A DNA stretch of 64,000 nucleotides from Brevundimonas guildfordensis (GTDB taxonomy: Bacteria; Pseudomonadota; Alphaproteobacteria; Caulobacterales; Caulobacteraceae). The notes beneath the pieces were generated by a model. The model saw only the letters and a list, made by a program, of their open reading frames with translations, searched no databases and was not told the origin of the DNA. Position 1 is the first letter of the stretch. Every line of letters starts with the position of its first letter. The position numbers and the translations under genes were made by a program. The stretch is from contig NZ_JACSQU010000001.1 in assembly GCF_014836405.1 (NCBI RefSeq), positions 1,426,001-1,490,000 of the forward strand. The letters run 5' to 3'. Below are positions 25,781 to 34,802 of this stretch, one piece after another.

Positions 25781-26059
25781 ATGAACTTACTTGATCTGTT
25801 CCGGGCGATCTTCGGCCTGGCCATCACCCTGGGCATTATCGGCCTGGCCGCCTGGGCGGCGCGTCGCTACGCGCCCGAGATCCTGGCCCGCTTTCAGGGG
25901 CAGCAGGGTCAGGTCCGGCGGATGAAGGTCGTCGAGACCCTGGTGCTGGACCCGTCGCGCCGTCTGGTCCTGATCCGCGTCGATGACGAAGAACGGCTGA
26001 TCCTGCTGGGCGAAGGCCGCGAACTGATCGAGCCGCGTCAACCGGGAGGCGTGAAGTGA
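25781..26059 (+). CDS. fliO: flagellar biosynthetic protein FliO
   Basis: A 92-residue protein with one N-terminal membrane helix (about 8-27) and a short cytoplasmic domain (RRMKVVETLVLDPSRRLVLIRVDDEERLILLG) typical of FliO, the factor that helps assemble the FliP ring. Its stop overlaps the fliP start by four bases (GTGA). Short even for FliO, but position and sequence agree. Confidence 0.88.
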   Translation: MNLLDLFRAIFGLAITLGIIGLAAWAARRYAPEILARFQGQQGQVRRMKVVETLVLDPSRRLVLIRVDDEERLILLGEGRELIEPRQPGGVK

Positions 26060-26871
26060 GCCGCCCCGCCCTGTTCGGCATCCCCACCCGCGCTGAGCTG
26101 AAGCGCGCGGCCCTGTTGTCGCTGATCACCACCGCCCTGTGCCTGATCTGGCCGCTGGGCGCCCTGGCGCAAGAGGCGGCGCAGAGCGGGTCGGCCATCA
26201 ACATCGACTTGGGGACCGGCGCGGGCCTGACGCAGCGCGTGGTGCAGCTGGTCGGGCTGATGACGGTGCTGTCGCTGGCGCCGTCCATCGTCATCATGAC
26301 CACCAGCTTCGTGCGAATCATCGTCGTGCTGTCCCTGCTGCGCACGGCGCTGGGGATGCAGCAGTCGCCGCCGAACGCCGTCCTGGTGTCCCTGGCCCTG
26401 TTCCTGAGCGCCATCGTCATGGCTCCGACCTGGCAGGACGCCTATGATTCGGGGGTCCGCCCCCTGATGGATCAGCAAATGGAGCTGCCTCAGGCCTTCG
26501 ATGCGGCGTCCGAACCGGTAAAAACCTTCATGCTGTCCCAGGTGAAGCCTGACGACCTGTCGCTATTCACCCGACTGTCGCGCGTAGAGCCCCCGGCAGA
26601 CGTGCAGGACCTGCCCCTGCGGGTGGTCACCCCAGCCTTCATGATCAGCGAGTTGAAGACCGCCTTCACGATCGGATTTCTTCTTTTTGTTCCGTTTCTT
26701 GTGATCGATTTGGTGGTCGCCAGCGTCCTGATGTCGATGGGCATGATGATGCTGCCGCCGGTGGTGGTCAGCCTGCCCTTCAAGCTGATCTTCTTTGTGC
26801 TGGTCGACGGCTGGAGACTGGTGGCCGGAAGCCTGGTCGAGAGCTTCCAGAGAGCCTCCGGCGCCGGATAA
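26056..26871 (+). CDS. fliP: flagellar export protein FliP
   Basis: A 271-residue export-gate core protein with a cleavable N-terminal hydrophobic segment and four main membrane helices. Signatures include PSIVIMTTSFVRIIVVLSLLR, the loop QQSPPNAVL, and TAFTIGFLLFVPFLVIDLVVASVLMSMGM. GTG at 26056 overlaps the fliO stop. Firm. The gene order fliO-fliP is separate from fliQ-fliR-flhB here, as in Caulobacter. Confidence 0.96.
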   Translation: MSRPALFGIPTRAELKRAALLSLITTALCLIWPLGALAQEAAQSGSAINIDLGTGAGLTQRVVQLVGLMTVLSLAPSIVIMTTSFVRIIVVLSLLRTALGMQQSPPNAVLVSLALFLSAIVMAPTWQDAYDSGVRPLMDQQMELPQAFDAASEPVKTFMLSQVKPDDLSLFTRLSRVEPPADVQDLPLRVVTPAFMISELKTAFTIGFLLFVPFLVIDLVVASVLMSMGMMMLPPVVVSLPFKLIFFVLVDGWRLVAGSLVESFQRASGAG

Positions 26872-26993
26872 ATCCCCAGCCTGCAAGGCCTTCTCGCCGA
26901 TGCGGGCTTGCCAAGCCTGCCAAAACCGTCGTTGATCCTCCCGTCCTCGCCCGGCGCTTCTTTCCGGGCGACCACCATCGGGAAAATGCCCTC

Positions 26994-27272
26994 ATGACCA
27001 CTCAAGCTGAACTGATCGCCGCCGTCGCCAAGGACGCGGGCGTTTCGCAAGCTGACGCCGGCAAGGTTCTGACCGCCATTGTCGAGAACATCCACAAGGC
27101 TCTGAAGTCGGGCGACGACGTCCGTATCTCGAACCTGGGCGTGTTCGACACCGCTGAGCGCGCTGAGCGCGAAGGCCGCAACCCGGCCACGGGTGCGACG
27201 ATCAAGATCCCGGCCTCCAAGGCCGTGCGCTTCCGCGTGTCGAAGCCGCTGAAGGACGCCGTCAACGGCTAA
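26994..27272 (+). CDS. HU family DNA-binding protein
   Basis: A 92-residue nucleoid protein of the HU/IHF family. The N-terminal helices (TTQAELIAAVAKDAGVSQADAGKVLTAI) and the DNA-binding arm (EGRNPATGATIKIPASKAVRFR) are clear. It bends and compacts DNA non-specifically; HU rather than IHF is suggested by general similarity only. It stands alone 122 bases downstream of fliP, followed by a strong terminator. The intergenic region probably holds its own promoter. Confidence 0.95.
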   Translation: MTTQAELIAAVAKDAGVSQADAGKVLTAIVENIHKALKSGDDVRISNLGVFDTAERAEREGRNPATGATIKIPASKAVRFRVSKPLKDAVNG

Positions 27273-27318
27273 GCCTTTCAGGCGCGTTCGTTCCTCTTCG
27301 GCGGGACAGACGCAAAAG

Positions 27319-27349
27319 ACCCCTCTCCCGTCGGGAGGGGGGTTTTTTA
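27319..27349 (+). terminator. intrinsic terminator after the HU gene
   Basis: ACCCCTCTCCCG and CGGGAGGGGGG form a GC-rich stem closed by a T six-tract (27343-27348). It also lies at the end of the convergent 942-residue gene, whose stop falls in the T-tract. Confidence 0.85.
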
Positions 27350-30175
27350 TTGGCCCGCGCCGGTCTTCGCCCGGAACTCGGCCTTGGTCTGGGCGATCCA
27401 GCCGGCGTAGGCGTCAGCCCCGGCGCTGAGGGCCGCGAAGTCCTGCGGTCGGCCCGCATCGCCGCCGTCCAGCCCCGCCAGCGCCACCCGGATCGCGCCA
27501 GGCGAGCGCGCCCCTTCGGCGAAGCGCGCGTAGTTCTTCGCCAGTCGGCTCAAGGCGCTTGCATCGCGCGCCAGGGAATAGCCCGCCCCGGCGCGGATCA
27601 GACGCGTCTCCTCGGCCTCGCTGAGCGGCGTGGCCGCGTCCTTCCAGCGGTCGCCGAGGCGCTGCTCATACAGGGCGGCGGCCGCCCCCCACTGCTGCTG
27701 CTTCCACAGGATGTCGGCGCGCACGTCGCGGGCGGCGGGCGAAGCGTCCTTGCCCAGCACCTCCAGCGCGTGGTCATAGCGCCCCAGCTCCATCAGAGCG
27801 CGAGCCTCCAGCGCGCGGCGCTCCAGGTTCATGGCCATCGGCAAGAGCGTCGTGCGCGAGGACCACAGGGCCTTCAGCGCCTCTTCCGGCTGGCGGTTCA
27901 TCAGATAGACGGCGGCCAGATTGGTCGAGACCTGGGCCTTTGCGACCCCGTCCAACCGGTTCTCGGCCTGATACTTCAGCAGCTCGGCGGCCTGATCCAG
28001 CAAGTCGACATCGATCAGGCGTCGCGCCAGACGCCGCACCATCTCGTCGCCGTCGGCGCCCACGGGCGTCAGCTCACGGAAGTCGAAGAACAGCGCCAGG
28101 GCCTGCACCGGCTGCAGACCGTCGGCCGCGCCGTCCAGGAACAGGGCGCGGAAGGCGTTGTCGAGATCGGCCTGAAGCCGGTCGCCGCCTGGCAGGGTGA
28201 CGATCTTCGGCCCCGCGGTCTTCAGCGTGGTCAGCGCCTCGCGATAGCGGCCCTGCGACAGATAGAGTTCGCCCAGGGTGCGGATAACCGCCAGCTCGGT
28301 GGCATCCCCGCGCCAGCGCCATTTCAACGCCTCCAGCTGGGCGGCGGCGGCATCGGCCTTCAGCGTCCCCTTGGCCAGCTCCAGCTTGATGACGCCCAGA
28401 CGCGCGGGGGTGGCGACGCCATCCAGAGGCGCGCGCGCCACGGCCTTGTACAGGGCAAGCGCGCGGTCGGGAGTCTGATCCAGCTCGAACAGGCGGGCCT
28501 GCACCAGACGGGCCGTCAGTTGGTCGGGAGCCGAGACGTTCGGTTGACTGAAGACATAGGCCAGCAACTCGCGCGCGGCCTCGGCGTCGCCGGTCTCGAC
28601 CGCCGCCATGGCGTGGGCCGCGCCGAACCGGGCGCGCCATTCGGGGGCGAAGCCGTCGACCACGCCCGCACCGGCCGCGAACAGGCGCCGCGCATTGCCC
28701 CAATCGCCCTGCTGGGCGGCGAGATAGCCTTGCCATACCTTGGTCGAGGGATCGCCCGCCAGCGCGCCGGACGAGAAGTCGGCCTCGGCCTCGGCGAAGC
28801 GGCCGATGGAGGCGCGTGCGGCGCCGCGCAGGCCGCGCACCTCGGCCACGCCCTGCATGGCGGGCGTCTGGTTGATCAGGGCGTTCAACACCCCGACCGC
28901 CTCGAACCCCAGACCGTGCCCGACCAGGAAGCGGGCATAGGCCAGCCGCGCCTCGATCGGCGCGCGCGGGTCTTCGACAGCGCGGCCGCTCTCGCGCTCG
29001 GCAGCCTCTCGCAGGACACGGTGCCGAGCGATGAAGCCGCCCTCTTCCGCATCGGCGGACCAGTCCGCCGGGATCAGGGCCGGTCGCGACGCGGCGCGGG
29101 GCGCGCCCGCGCCCTCCATCGCCGTTTCCAGCCCCGCGGTCGGCGAAGACAGGGTCAAGCCGCGCGGGCGCGTCACCGTCACCAGATCGCCGTCTGCGGT
29201 GACGCTCAAGTCGTCGGTCGGCGTCTCGACGGCCAGGCCGTGAGCGGTGGGCAGGAAGCCCGCATCCACCGTGCGCCGCCCGGTCTTCAACCCCTTGCCG
29301 GGGGCCAGGGCGGTGACGGCGGCGAAGCGGTCGCCGATCATCGGATCGGTCAGCCAGATGGTGCGGGTCGCCCCCGCCATCCGCGCGGTCAACGACGCCT
29401 TGACCGCGTCGTCGCGCTGAATGTCCACACCGCTTGGCGAAGGCGCGCTGCCCCCGATGGTCACCACCCAGGTCGAGCCATCGGCGCGCGCGGCCACCGC
29501 CTGGCCCGGCTCGACGGGTATGCGCACCGCGGTAAAGTCTGGCCCCGCCGCCCAGCGGACGCCGTTCAGCCCCTCGCCCTTCATCTCCATCCGCGCGGCG
29601 TGGTCGAAGATGGCCCATACCGCCTCCCCGCGCCGGAATACGGCTGCGCCGACCGGCCCGTTCCAGGCGAAGCGCATCACCGTCTGCTGGCCCTTGACCT
29701 CGGCCGCCACCGGCACCGCCCCGCCAATCGGCACGGGCGAGGGTCGCGAGCCGTCGGCGCGCGCGCCGGGGGCGTAGAGATTCAGCCAGACGGCGCCGTC
29801 GGCGGTCCCGCTGGTGACGCCTGCCCCTTCGGCGAGGGTCAGGACCAGCTCCGTAGCCCCCTGGGCGGCGCGCGTCTCGATCTTCTCAAGCCCCTTGGGC
29901 GGATCGACGCGCAGGCGGCTGACATCTGGCGCGGCGGTCGCGCCGATGCGCACGACGACGGTGCGGTCGTCCTGGCGCACGCGCGCGCGCGATCCGACCA
30001 CCCCGGCGAACTCGATCTTGGTGAAGCCCGCATTCGCTCCGATGCGGATCTCGACCGGTGCGCCCGTCTGCGCCTGGGACGGCGCCGGAGCCAGCGGCGC
30101 GAAGACGACGACGCCCGCCGCGGCGGCCGCCACGGTCGTCTGCAGAACGCGCTTCTTGGCGGGGGCCCCGGACAT
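27347..30175 (-). CDS. secreted TPR protein with AMIN-like N-terminal domain, 942 aa
   Basis: A large periplasmic or surface protein with a signal peptide (about 1-36). Residues 38-330 hold beta-rich repeats such as VEIRIGANAGFTKIEFAGVVG and FMRFAWNGPVGAAVFRRGEA-type segments that resemble AMIN domains, which bind septal peptidoglycan. From about 390 to the end there are many TPR-like helix pairs (for example QGDWGNARRLFAAGAGV and YREALTTLKTAGPKI). AMIN identity is inference. It lies beside the flagellar and HU genes, with a CtrA-like site just before its start. Function unknown; envelope scaffold or assembly role likely. Confidence 0.75.
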   Translation of the reverse strand: MSGAPAKKRVLQTTVAAAAAGVVVFAPLAPAPSQAQTGAPVEIRIGANAGFTKIEFAGVVGSRARVRQDDRTVVVRIGATAAPDVSRLRVDPPKGLEKIETRAAQGATELVLTLAEGAGVTSGTADGAVWLNLYAPGARADGSRPSPVPIGGAVPVAAEVKGQQTVMRFAWNGPVGAAVFRRGEAVWAIFDHAARMEMKGEGLNGVRWAAGPDFTAVRIPVEPGQAVAARADGSTWVVTIGGSAPSPSGVDIQRDDAVKASLTARMAGATRTIWLTDPMIGDRFAAVTALAPGKGLKTGRRTVDAGFLPTAHGLAVETPTDDLSVTADGDLVTVTRPRGLTLSSPTAGLETAMEGAGAPRAASRPALIPADWSADAEEGGFIARHRVLREAAERESGRAVEDPRAPIEARLAYARFLVGHGLGFEAVGVLNALINQTPAMQGVAEVRGLRGAARASIGRFAEAEADFSSGALAGDPSTKVWQGYLAAQQGDWGNARRLFAAGAGVVDGFAPEWRARFGAAHAMAAVETGDAEAARELLAYVFSQPNVSAPDQLTARLVQARLFELDQTPDRALALYKAVARAPLDGVATPARLGVIKLELAKGTLKADAAAAQLEALKWRWRGDATELAVIRTLGELYLSQGRYREALTTLKTAGPKIVTLPGGDRLQADLDNAFRALFLDGAADGLQPVQALALFFDFRELTPVGADGDEMVRRLARRLIDVDLLDQAAELLKYQAENRLDGVAKAQVSTNLAAVYLMNRQPEEALKALWSSRTTLLPMAMNLERRALEARALMELGRYDHALEVLGKDASPAARDVRADILWKQQQWGAAAALYEQRLGDRWKDAATPLSEAEETRLIRAGAGYSLARDASALSRLAKNYARFAEGARSPGAIRVALAGLDGGDAGRPQDFAALSAGADAYAGWIAQTKAEFRAKTGAGQ

Positions 30176-30201
30176 ATCGCGCGCATGCTCGCGCGAAGGG
30201 C

Positions 30202-30216
30202 TTTAATCGCAGTTAA
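30202..30216 (+). promoter_or_regulatory. CtrA-like site before the AMIN/TPR gene
   Basis: TTTA-N7-TTAAC (30202-30216), one mismatch, or alternatively TTAA-N6-TTAAC with short spacing. It is 27 bases upstream of the minus-strand 942-residue gene and between it and the DUF983 gene. Weaker than the site at 55138. Confidence 0.35.
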
Positions 30217-30333
30217 CGGGGCCTAAATCGCCCAAAGCGCCGCTTCGGCCGGCAGATAGGACAAAACACCCGCTTGCTTCCCGGTAGCGAACGGCCGACA
30301 TCATGGCCATCGTTCGCCGTAGGAACAGGTTGC

Positions 30334-30786
30334 GTGTCCGATCCCCTTTATCCTCCGATCAGTCCTGTAAAGACTGGCATCCGCGCTCGCTGCCCTCGTT
30401 GCGGCAAGGGCCCCGTATTCAAGGGCTATCTGAGCCTTCGCTCGTCCTGCCCCGAATGCGGCCTGGACTACAGCTTTGCCGACCCCGCAGACGGTCCGGC
30501 GTTCTTCGTCATGTGCGCGGTCGGCGTGGTCGGCATGGTCGCCTTCATGATTTTCGAGTTCACCGTGCACCCGCCGGTCTGGGTCCACTTCCTGGTGACC
30601 TTCCCGGTGCTGGCGGCGATGTGCCTGTCGGTGCTCCGCCCCTTCAAGGGCTGGATGGTGTCCGAGCAGTATTTCCACAAGGCTGAGGAAGCGACCTTCA
30701 TCAGCGTCGGCAAACATGGCGAAGGCTACGGCTGGCGCGGCCAGGCCGAGCGCGCGGCCAAGGCCGCGGCCCGCGACAAGGACTGA
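30334..30786 (+). CDS. DUF983 family membrane protein
   Basis: A 150-residue protein with an N-terminal zinc-ribbon-like pair of motifs (CPRCGKG and CPECGLDY), then two hydrophobic helices (about 60-110). The spacing and the segment DGPAFFVMCAVG are typical of DUF983, found widely in Alphaproteobacteria and sometimes near cytochrome oxidase genes. GTG at 30334 follows AGGAA. Earlier in-frame codons read poorly as protein. The gene ends at a good terminator. Function not established. Confidence 0.85.
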   Translation: MSDPLYPPISPVKTGIRARCPRCGKGPVFKGYLSLRSSCPECGLDYSFADPADGPAFFVMCAVGVVGMVAFMIFEFTVHPPVWVHFLVTFPVLAAMCLSVLRPFKGWMVSEQYFHKAEEATFISVGKHGEGYGWRGQAERAAKAAARDKD

Positions 30787-30804
30787 GCGTCCGCGCCGTC
30801 AATC

Positions 30805-30837
30805 AAAAGGACGCCAGCATCGCCGGCGTCCTTTTTT
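30805..30837 (+). terminator. intrinsic terminator after DUF983 gene
   Basis: GGACGCC (30809-30815) and GGCGTCC (30825-30831) form a seven-base stem flanked by an A run and followed by TTTTTT. It can also serve the convergent TonB-dependent receptor gene. Confidence 0.85.
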
Positions 30838-30844
30838 CATGGCC

Positions 30845-33220
30845 TCAGCGCATGACCCGCAAGGTCACGCCCACCATGCGCGGCGCGCCCAGAAACGCCC
30901 CTAGCGTCCCTGTCTGGAACGGCGCGCCGAAGGCCACCTGGCGATAGTCCTGATCGAACAGGTTGCGGCCCCACAGCTCGACACTCCACGCATCGTCCCG
31001 CGCCAGGGCGACGCGGCCGTCCACCAGCCAGAAGCCCGGCTGGCTCTTGGCCGGATCGAGGTCCGACCCGGTGTTGTATTCCGACGAATACTTGGCCGCC
31101 AACGTCACCCGTCCGGTCAAGCCGGCCGCAACCGGCCGCTCATAGGTTCCGGCCAGCGATCCGCTCCAGAGAGGCGCGAAATTGACTCGCTTGCCCGCCA
31201 GCAGCGGCAGACCCGGGACCGGATCGTCGCCGTATTCCGTCTGCGCGTAGGTCAGGCCGCCCTGCAGCGACAGGCCTTCGAACGGCAGGAACATGAAGTC
31301 CGCCTCCACGCCCTTGGCCCGCACCTCGGGAATCGATCGGACCAGGAAGGTCGTGCCCAGGAAGGTGTTCAGCTGGAAGTCGTCATAGGTCTGGCGGAAG
31401 GCGGCGGCCGAGACCAGCAGGCGGTGGTCCAGCATCACGCTCTTGACCCCCGCCTCGAAGGCGTCGGCGCTCTCGGCCGGGAAGGCGCGCGAGGCGTCAG
31501 GGACCAGGTTGGTCTGTCCGCGGTCCAGGTTGAAGCCGCCGTTCTTGCGCCCTCGCGACCAGGAGGCGTACAGGCGCGTCCCCTCGGTCGCCTTGACCTC
31601 AGCGCGGGCCATGCCGGTCCAGGCCTCGTCCTTGACGGTCTCCGACTGGTTCAGACCGTTGAACGCCGGGTTCGACCACGGCAGGCACAAGGTGGCGTTG
31701 GTCACGCCGTTGGCCAGCGCGGCGGCGCAGGCCCGCCCGCCGTCGGTGTTGTGATAGGCGGCCGTCATCTCCTTGGTCTCATGGGTGCGGCGCAGCCCCC
31801 CCGTCAGCGTCAGGCGGTCGGTCACGGCGTAGGAGACCTGGCCGAACAGGGCCGCGCTGCGGGCCGTCTGCCAGTAGCGGTCCAACTGACCTTCGCCCTC
31901 GATGAAGCTCGCCCCGACAGGCAGACCGGTCAGGCTCGACACGTAGTTCGGGTCGCCCAGCGGGTTGGACGCCGAGCGTGACAGCAACCGGCTGACGTAG
32001 CCTTCGTAGTCGGCGCCGTAGAACAGGCTGTCGCGGCGGGTTAGTTTCTCATCGGCGAAGAAGGCGCCCGCCGACCAGTCCAGCTTTCCGCGCCGGCCCG
32101 ACAGACGGAACTCCTGCGTCAGGGTGCGGAAGCGGTTCGACCAGCTGCCGTCGTCGGGGCGATAGGCCAGATCGGCCGAGGTGAAATCCCAGTCCTGACT
32201 GATGACGCCGCGCCAGTCGCGCACCGCCGAGGTGCTCTCCAGCGTCGCCCAACCCAGGTCGGCGGTCAGATGCAGGGCCAGGCCCTTGTCGCGGATGCGG
32301 GTGTTGGTGTCGCGGTTCGAGTAGGCCACGCGATCCCACGGCTTCGGCGTCGCGGCCACGCCTCCGTCGGGCGCGAAGCTCGCCAGCAGAGGGGCCGTTC
32401 CGCCCGTGACAAGCTGCACGCCGACGCAGCAGCGCTCGTCCCGCTCGGTCCAGTCAGCGGTAAGGCGGGCGGTCAGCTCCGGCGTCGCGCGCCACAGCAA
32501 CTGGCCGCGCACGGTGTCGTAGTGTTGGGTCTGATCGTCGGTAGAGGTGCGCGGGCCGTCGCCTGTCTTGACGTCATAGAGGCCGTCGCGGCGACGGGCG
32601 GCGACATACAGCCGTCCGGCCAGAACCTCATCCACGATCGGGCCGGTCAGGGAGACGGAACCGCCCTGCGTTCCATAGTCGCCGAAGGTCGCCTCGCCCG
32701 CCATGCGCGCGTCGAACGACGGGGCGACGGTGACGACGTTGATGACGCCGGCCGAGGTGTTTTTGCCGAACAGGGTCGCTTGCGGCCCCTTGAGCACCTC
32801 GATGCGTTCGACCTCGCCCAGATCACCCAGGGCGGCGCCGTTGCGCGGGCGATAGACGCCGTCGATCATCACGCCGACCGAGCTTTCCACGCCCGGATTG
32901 TCGCCTACGGTGCCGACGCCGCGGATGCGGGCGGTGGTGAAGGTCTGGTTCGAGGTCGAGGCCACGATCAGCCCCGGCGCCAGGATCTGCAGATCCTTGA
33001 TGTCGCGCACGCCCACATCGTCCAGCAAAGGCTGGCTCGCCACCGTCAGCGACAGGGGCGTGGCCGCCAGCGGCGCTTCGCGTCGCTCGGCCGTCACCAC
33101 GATCTCAGACACCTGGGTCGGGCCTGTATCGAAGGGCGCTTCCGCCAAAACAGGTGCGGCGAAAGCGAGCACGGATACGGAGGCGGACGCCAGAGACGCG
33201 GCGCGAACGACAGAAAGCAT
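30845..33220 (-). CDS. TonB-dependent outer membrane receptor
   Basis: A 791-residue outer-membrane barrel with plug. Signal peptide MLSVVRAASLASASVSVLAFAAPVLA, a start like EIVVTAERRE, the plug motifs LQILAPGLIV and RIRGVGT...VGVMIDGVYRPR, VERIEVLKGPQATLFGKNTSAGVINV, and a barrel ending VGVTLRVMR. It belongs to the broad iron/xenobiotic receptor class; the ligand is unknown. ATG at 33220 gives a perfect signal peptide but has no Shine-Dalgarno sequence; the upstream in-frame TTG at 33292 lacks a good one too. No adjacent uptake genes. Two cysteines (ERCCVGVQ) lie in the barrel. Confidence 0.92.
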   Translation of the reverse strand: MLSVVRAASLASASVSVLAFAAPVLAEAPFDTGPTQVSEIVVTAERREAPLAATPLSLTVASQPLLDDVGVRDIKDLQILAPGLIVASTSNQTFTTARIRGVGTVGDNPGVESSVGVMIDGVYRPRNGAALGDLGEVERIEVLKGPQATLFGKNTSAGVINVVTVAPSFDARMAGEATFGDYGTQGGSVSLTGPIVDEVLAGRLYVAARRRDGLYDVKTGDGPRTSTDDQTQHYDTVRGQLLWRATPELTARLTADWTERDERCCVGVQLVTGGTAPLLASFAPDGGVAATPKPWDRVAYSNRDTNTRIRDKGLALHLTADLGWATLESTSAVRDWRGVISQDWDFTSADLAYRPDDGSWSNRFRTLTQEFRLSGRRGKLDWSAGAFFADEKLTRRDSLFYGADYEGYVSRLLSRSASNPLGDPNYVSSLTGLPVGASFIEGEGQLDRYWQTARSAALFGQVSYAVTDRLTLTGGLRRTHETKEMTAAYHNTDGGRACAAALANGVTNATLCLPWSNPAFNGLNQSETVKDEAWTGMARAEVKATEGTRLYASWSRGRKNGGFNLDRGQTNLVPDASRAFPAESADAFEAGVKSVMLDHRLLVSAAAFRQTYDDFQLNTFLGTTFLVRSIPEVRAKGVEADFMFLPFEGLSLQGGLTYAQTEYGDDPVPGLPLLAGKRVNFAPLWSGSLAGTYERPVAAGLTGRVTLAAKYSSEYNTGSDLDPAKSQPGFWLVDGRVALARDDAWSVELWGRNLFDQDYRQVAFGAPFQTGTLGAFLGAPRMVGVTLRVMR

Positions 33221-33339
33221 GGGAGGAAAAACCGCTTGGCGGAGCGACGGCGCATGGCTTCGTCGCGGACTGTCAGCGGCTGTAACAGTCAAGTCGGCCA
33301 GGCGAAACCCTGGCGCTGACCTTCATCCCCGGGTCAGTC

Positions 33340-33666
33340 TTAGGCGCGGCCAGCGAGCGGCCCTGAGGCGCGCGGCGCGAAGCTGTGCTCAACCCGGCTG
33401 CGATGCGGCGCGACATCGTTGCGGACCCCGCCGCCGATGCGGCACAGCTGCTCCAACCCGCGTCCGCCGCCGCTTTCATGCGATGTGATCAGGTCCAGCA
33501 GGCGCTCCGCTTCCGCCAGGGTCTCGGGCCGCTGCTCTAGCAGCCAGGCCTCAAGCGCGCCTAGATCAGCCATCAGGCCCGCCGCACGAACGGAGGCCTC
33601 CAGCCTTTTGTCATTCCATTGACGGAGCAGCGCCCGCGCGGCCTCCATCGTCCAGTGTTGAGCCAT
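33340..33666 (-). CDS. hypothetical protein, 108 aa
   Basis: A soluble, helical protein with WNDKRLEASVRAAGLMADLGALEAWLLEQRPETLAEAERLLDLITSHES, a weak leucine-rich pattern. ATG at 33666 follows a GGGGGG run. The gene overlaps the preceding membrane-protein gene by 56 bases, or by 38 bases if M7 is the start, so the pair is probably translated together. The C-terminal Arg/Pro-rich tail (from about 80) may be partly spurious. No family recognised. Confidence 0.5.
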   Translation of the reverse strand: MAQHWTMEAARALLRQWNDKRLEASVRAAGLMADLGALEAWLLEQRPETLAEAERLLDLITSHESGGGRGLEQLCRIGGGVRNDVAPHRSRVEHSFAPRASGPLAGRA

Positions 33667-34087
33667 GTCGCCCCCCAGAGGCGAAGCGCCGGTCGGCCTC
33701 GACCTCCCAGACGCCTAAGAAAAAAGTGAGTGTAATCAAGACCCAGATCAGCCAAGACAGGGTGACTGCCGCCCACGCCAAGGACGCTTCGGACAAAAGC
33801 GGCGTGGCGTAACCCACCACAGCGACCAGTTGAAACGCCGCCGCCAACACGATCCACCAGCGCCCGGCGCGCTCAGCGATCAGCCACAGGGCGACGAAGG
33901 ATAAGGCATCGGCGAGCGCCAGGCCGTAGTGAAAGCCATTCCACGCCAGTCCCGCCAAAAGGAAGGACATCGCAACAGCGGCCGACATCACAGCGGCAGC
34001 CACGCGATCGAGAAAATCGCCCCGCCATAACAGCAACGCTAGCCCCGCTGCTCCTGGCAAAAGCAGGACCAACTGCAGCACGCTCAT
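33611..34087 (-). CDS. hypothetical membrane protein, 158 aa
   Basis: Four to five hydrophobic helices (about 4-22, 31-49, 55-68, 76-92, 98-124), followed by a soluble tail EADRRFASGGRHG. It begins MSVLQLVLLLPGAAGLALLLW. It follows the membrane-anchored LuxR-type regulator by 81 bases in the same direction and overlaps the next gene. No named family recognised. Confidence 0.6.
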   Translation of the reverse strand: MSVLQLVLLLPGAAGLALLLWRGDFLDRVAAAVMSAAVAMSFLLAGLAWNGFHYGLALADALSFVALWLIAERAGRWWIVLAAAFQLVAVVGYATPLLSEASLAWAAVTLSWLIWVLITLTFFLGVWEVEADRRFASGGRHGSTLDDGGRAGAAPSME

Positions 34088-34168
34088 AGACCCTCCAGTC
34101 GCTCAGACCGACTTGAGATCGGCGCCTAATTCCCAACAGTCATTCACGTCTCCGCCCCGAAAGAAACG

Positions 34169-34648
34169 TCAGCGCAGACTGCGGATCATCTCGAGAACAG
34201 GAAGGATCAGGTTGGCGGCGATCACCGCGAACGCGATCCAGGCGAACGCCCAACCCAATATCAGCCAAAGAACTGACCCGCCCTTTTTCCTCGGACGCCG
34301 CCATTCTCCCAACCCTGCATAAAGTCGATACAGCGACCGGGGCCACACTGGTTTCCTGCCCTCGTTCGTCTCGTTCAAGCCTGCAAGGACGTCCTCTTTT
34401 GACATCGCTGAAGGTTCCGAAGACAGCCCGTATAATTCCCCTGAGTAGGAATTACTCAGTACGCTTGCGGCCTGCTGGCGATCAGAGACGCCTAGCTTCT
34501 CATAAGCACGATGAAGGTGGTTCTGGACGGTTCGAGGCGACAGGCCGAGGCGCCGGGCGATTTCCTTATCGCCCAGTCGGTGCGCCACAAGTCCGAGAAT
34601 TTCTCGTTCTCTGGGCGTAAGCTTGTTGACCTTCGAGTTTATAGACAC
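34169..34648 (-). CDS. LuxR-type HTH regulator with C-terminal membrane helix
   Basis: The HTH (KLTPREREILGLVAHRLGDKEIARRLGLSPRTVQNHLHRAYEKLGV) is a normal LuxR/GerE DNA-binding domain, but no receiver or autoinducer domain precedes it. It is followed by a polar linker and a hydrophobic segment near the C-terminus (GGSVLWLILGWAFAWIAFAV and more). This is the reverse of the usual order and fits a membrane-anchored one-component regulator. The start is uncertain: GTG at 34648 is chosen because the HTH begins soon after; TTG at 34729 is possible. Divergent from the prepilin peptidase. The two hypothetical genes downstream may be its targets. Confidence 0.75.
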   Translation of the reverse strand: MSINSKVNKLTPREREILGLVAHRLGDKEIARRLGLSPRTVQNHLHRAYEKLGVSDRQQAASVLSNSYSGELYGLSSEPSAMSKEDVLAGLNETNEGRKPVWPRSLYRLYAGLGEWRRPRKKGGSVLWLILGWAFAWIAFAVIAANLILPVLEMIRSLR

Positions 34649-34802
34649 AGCAATCGAGTAGCCGGCAAGAGCGGCGCCCGTCCAGTCCGGCCATGTCTTT
34701 CTCTCGACACCGGGCTGCAATCCCGGCAAGCGAACATCCCATGATTGGGCTTATGAACGACAGCGCCGCTGGGCGTCCTCCCAAAGCAGGAAAGCGGAAT
34801 AG

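Noticed and set aside
27350..30226. Very long plus-strand open frame (about 958 codons) opposite the AMIN/TPR gene
   Set aside because: Shadow of the minus gene in GC-rich DNA; Arg/Gln/Gly-rich, no domain, no ribosome binding site, while the minus frame has a signal peptide and TPRs.
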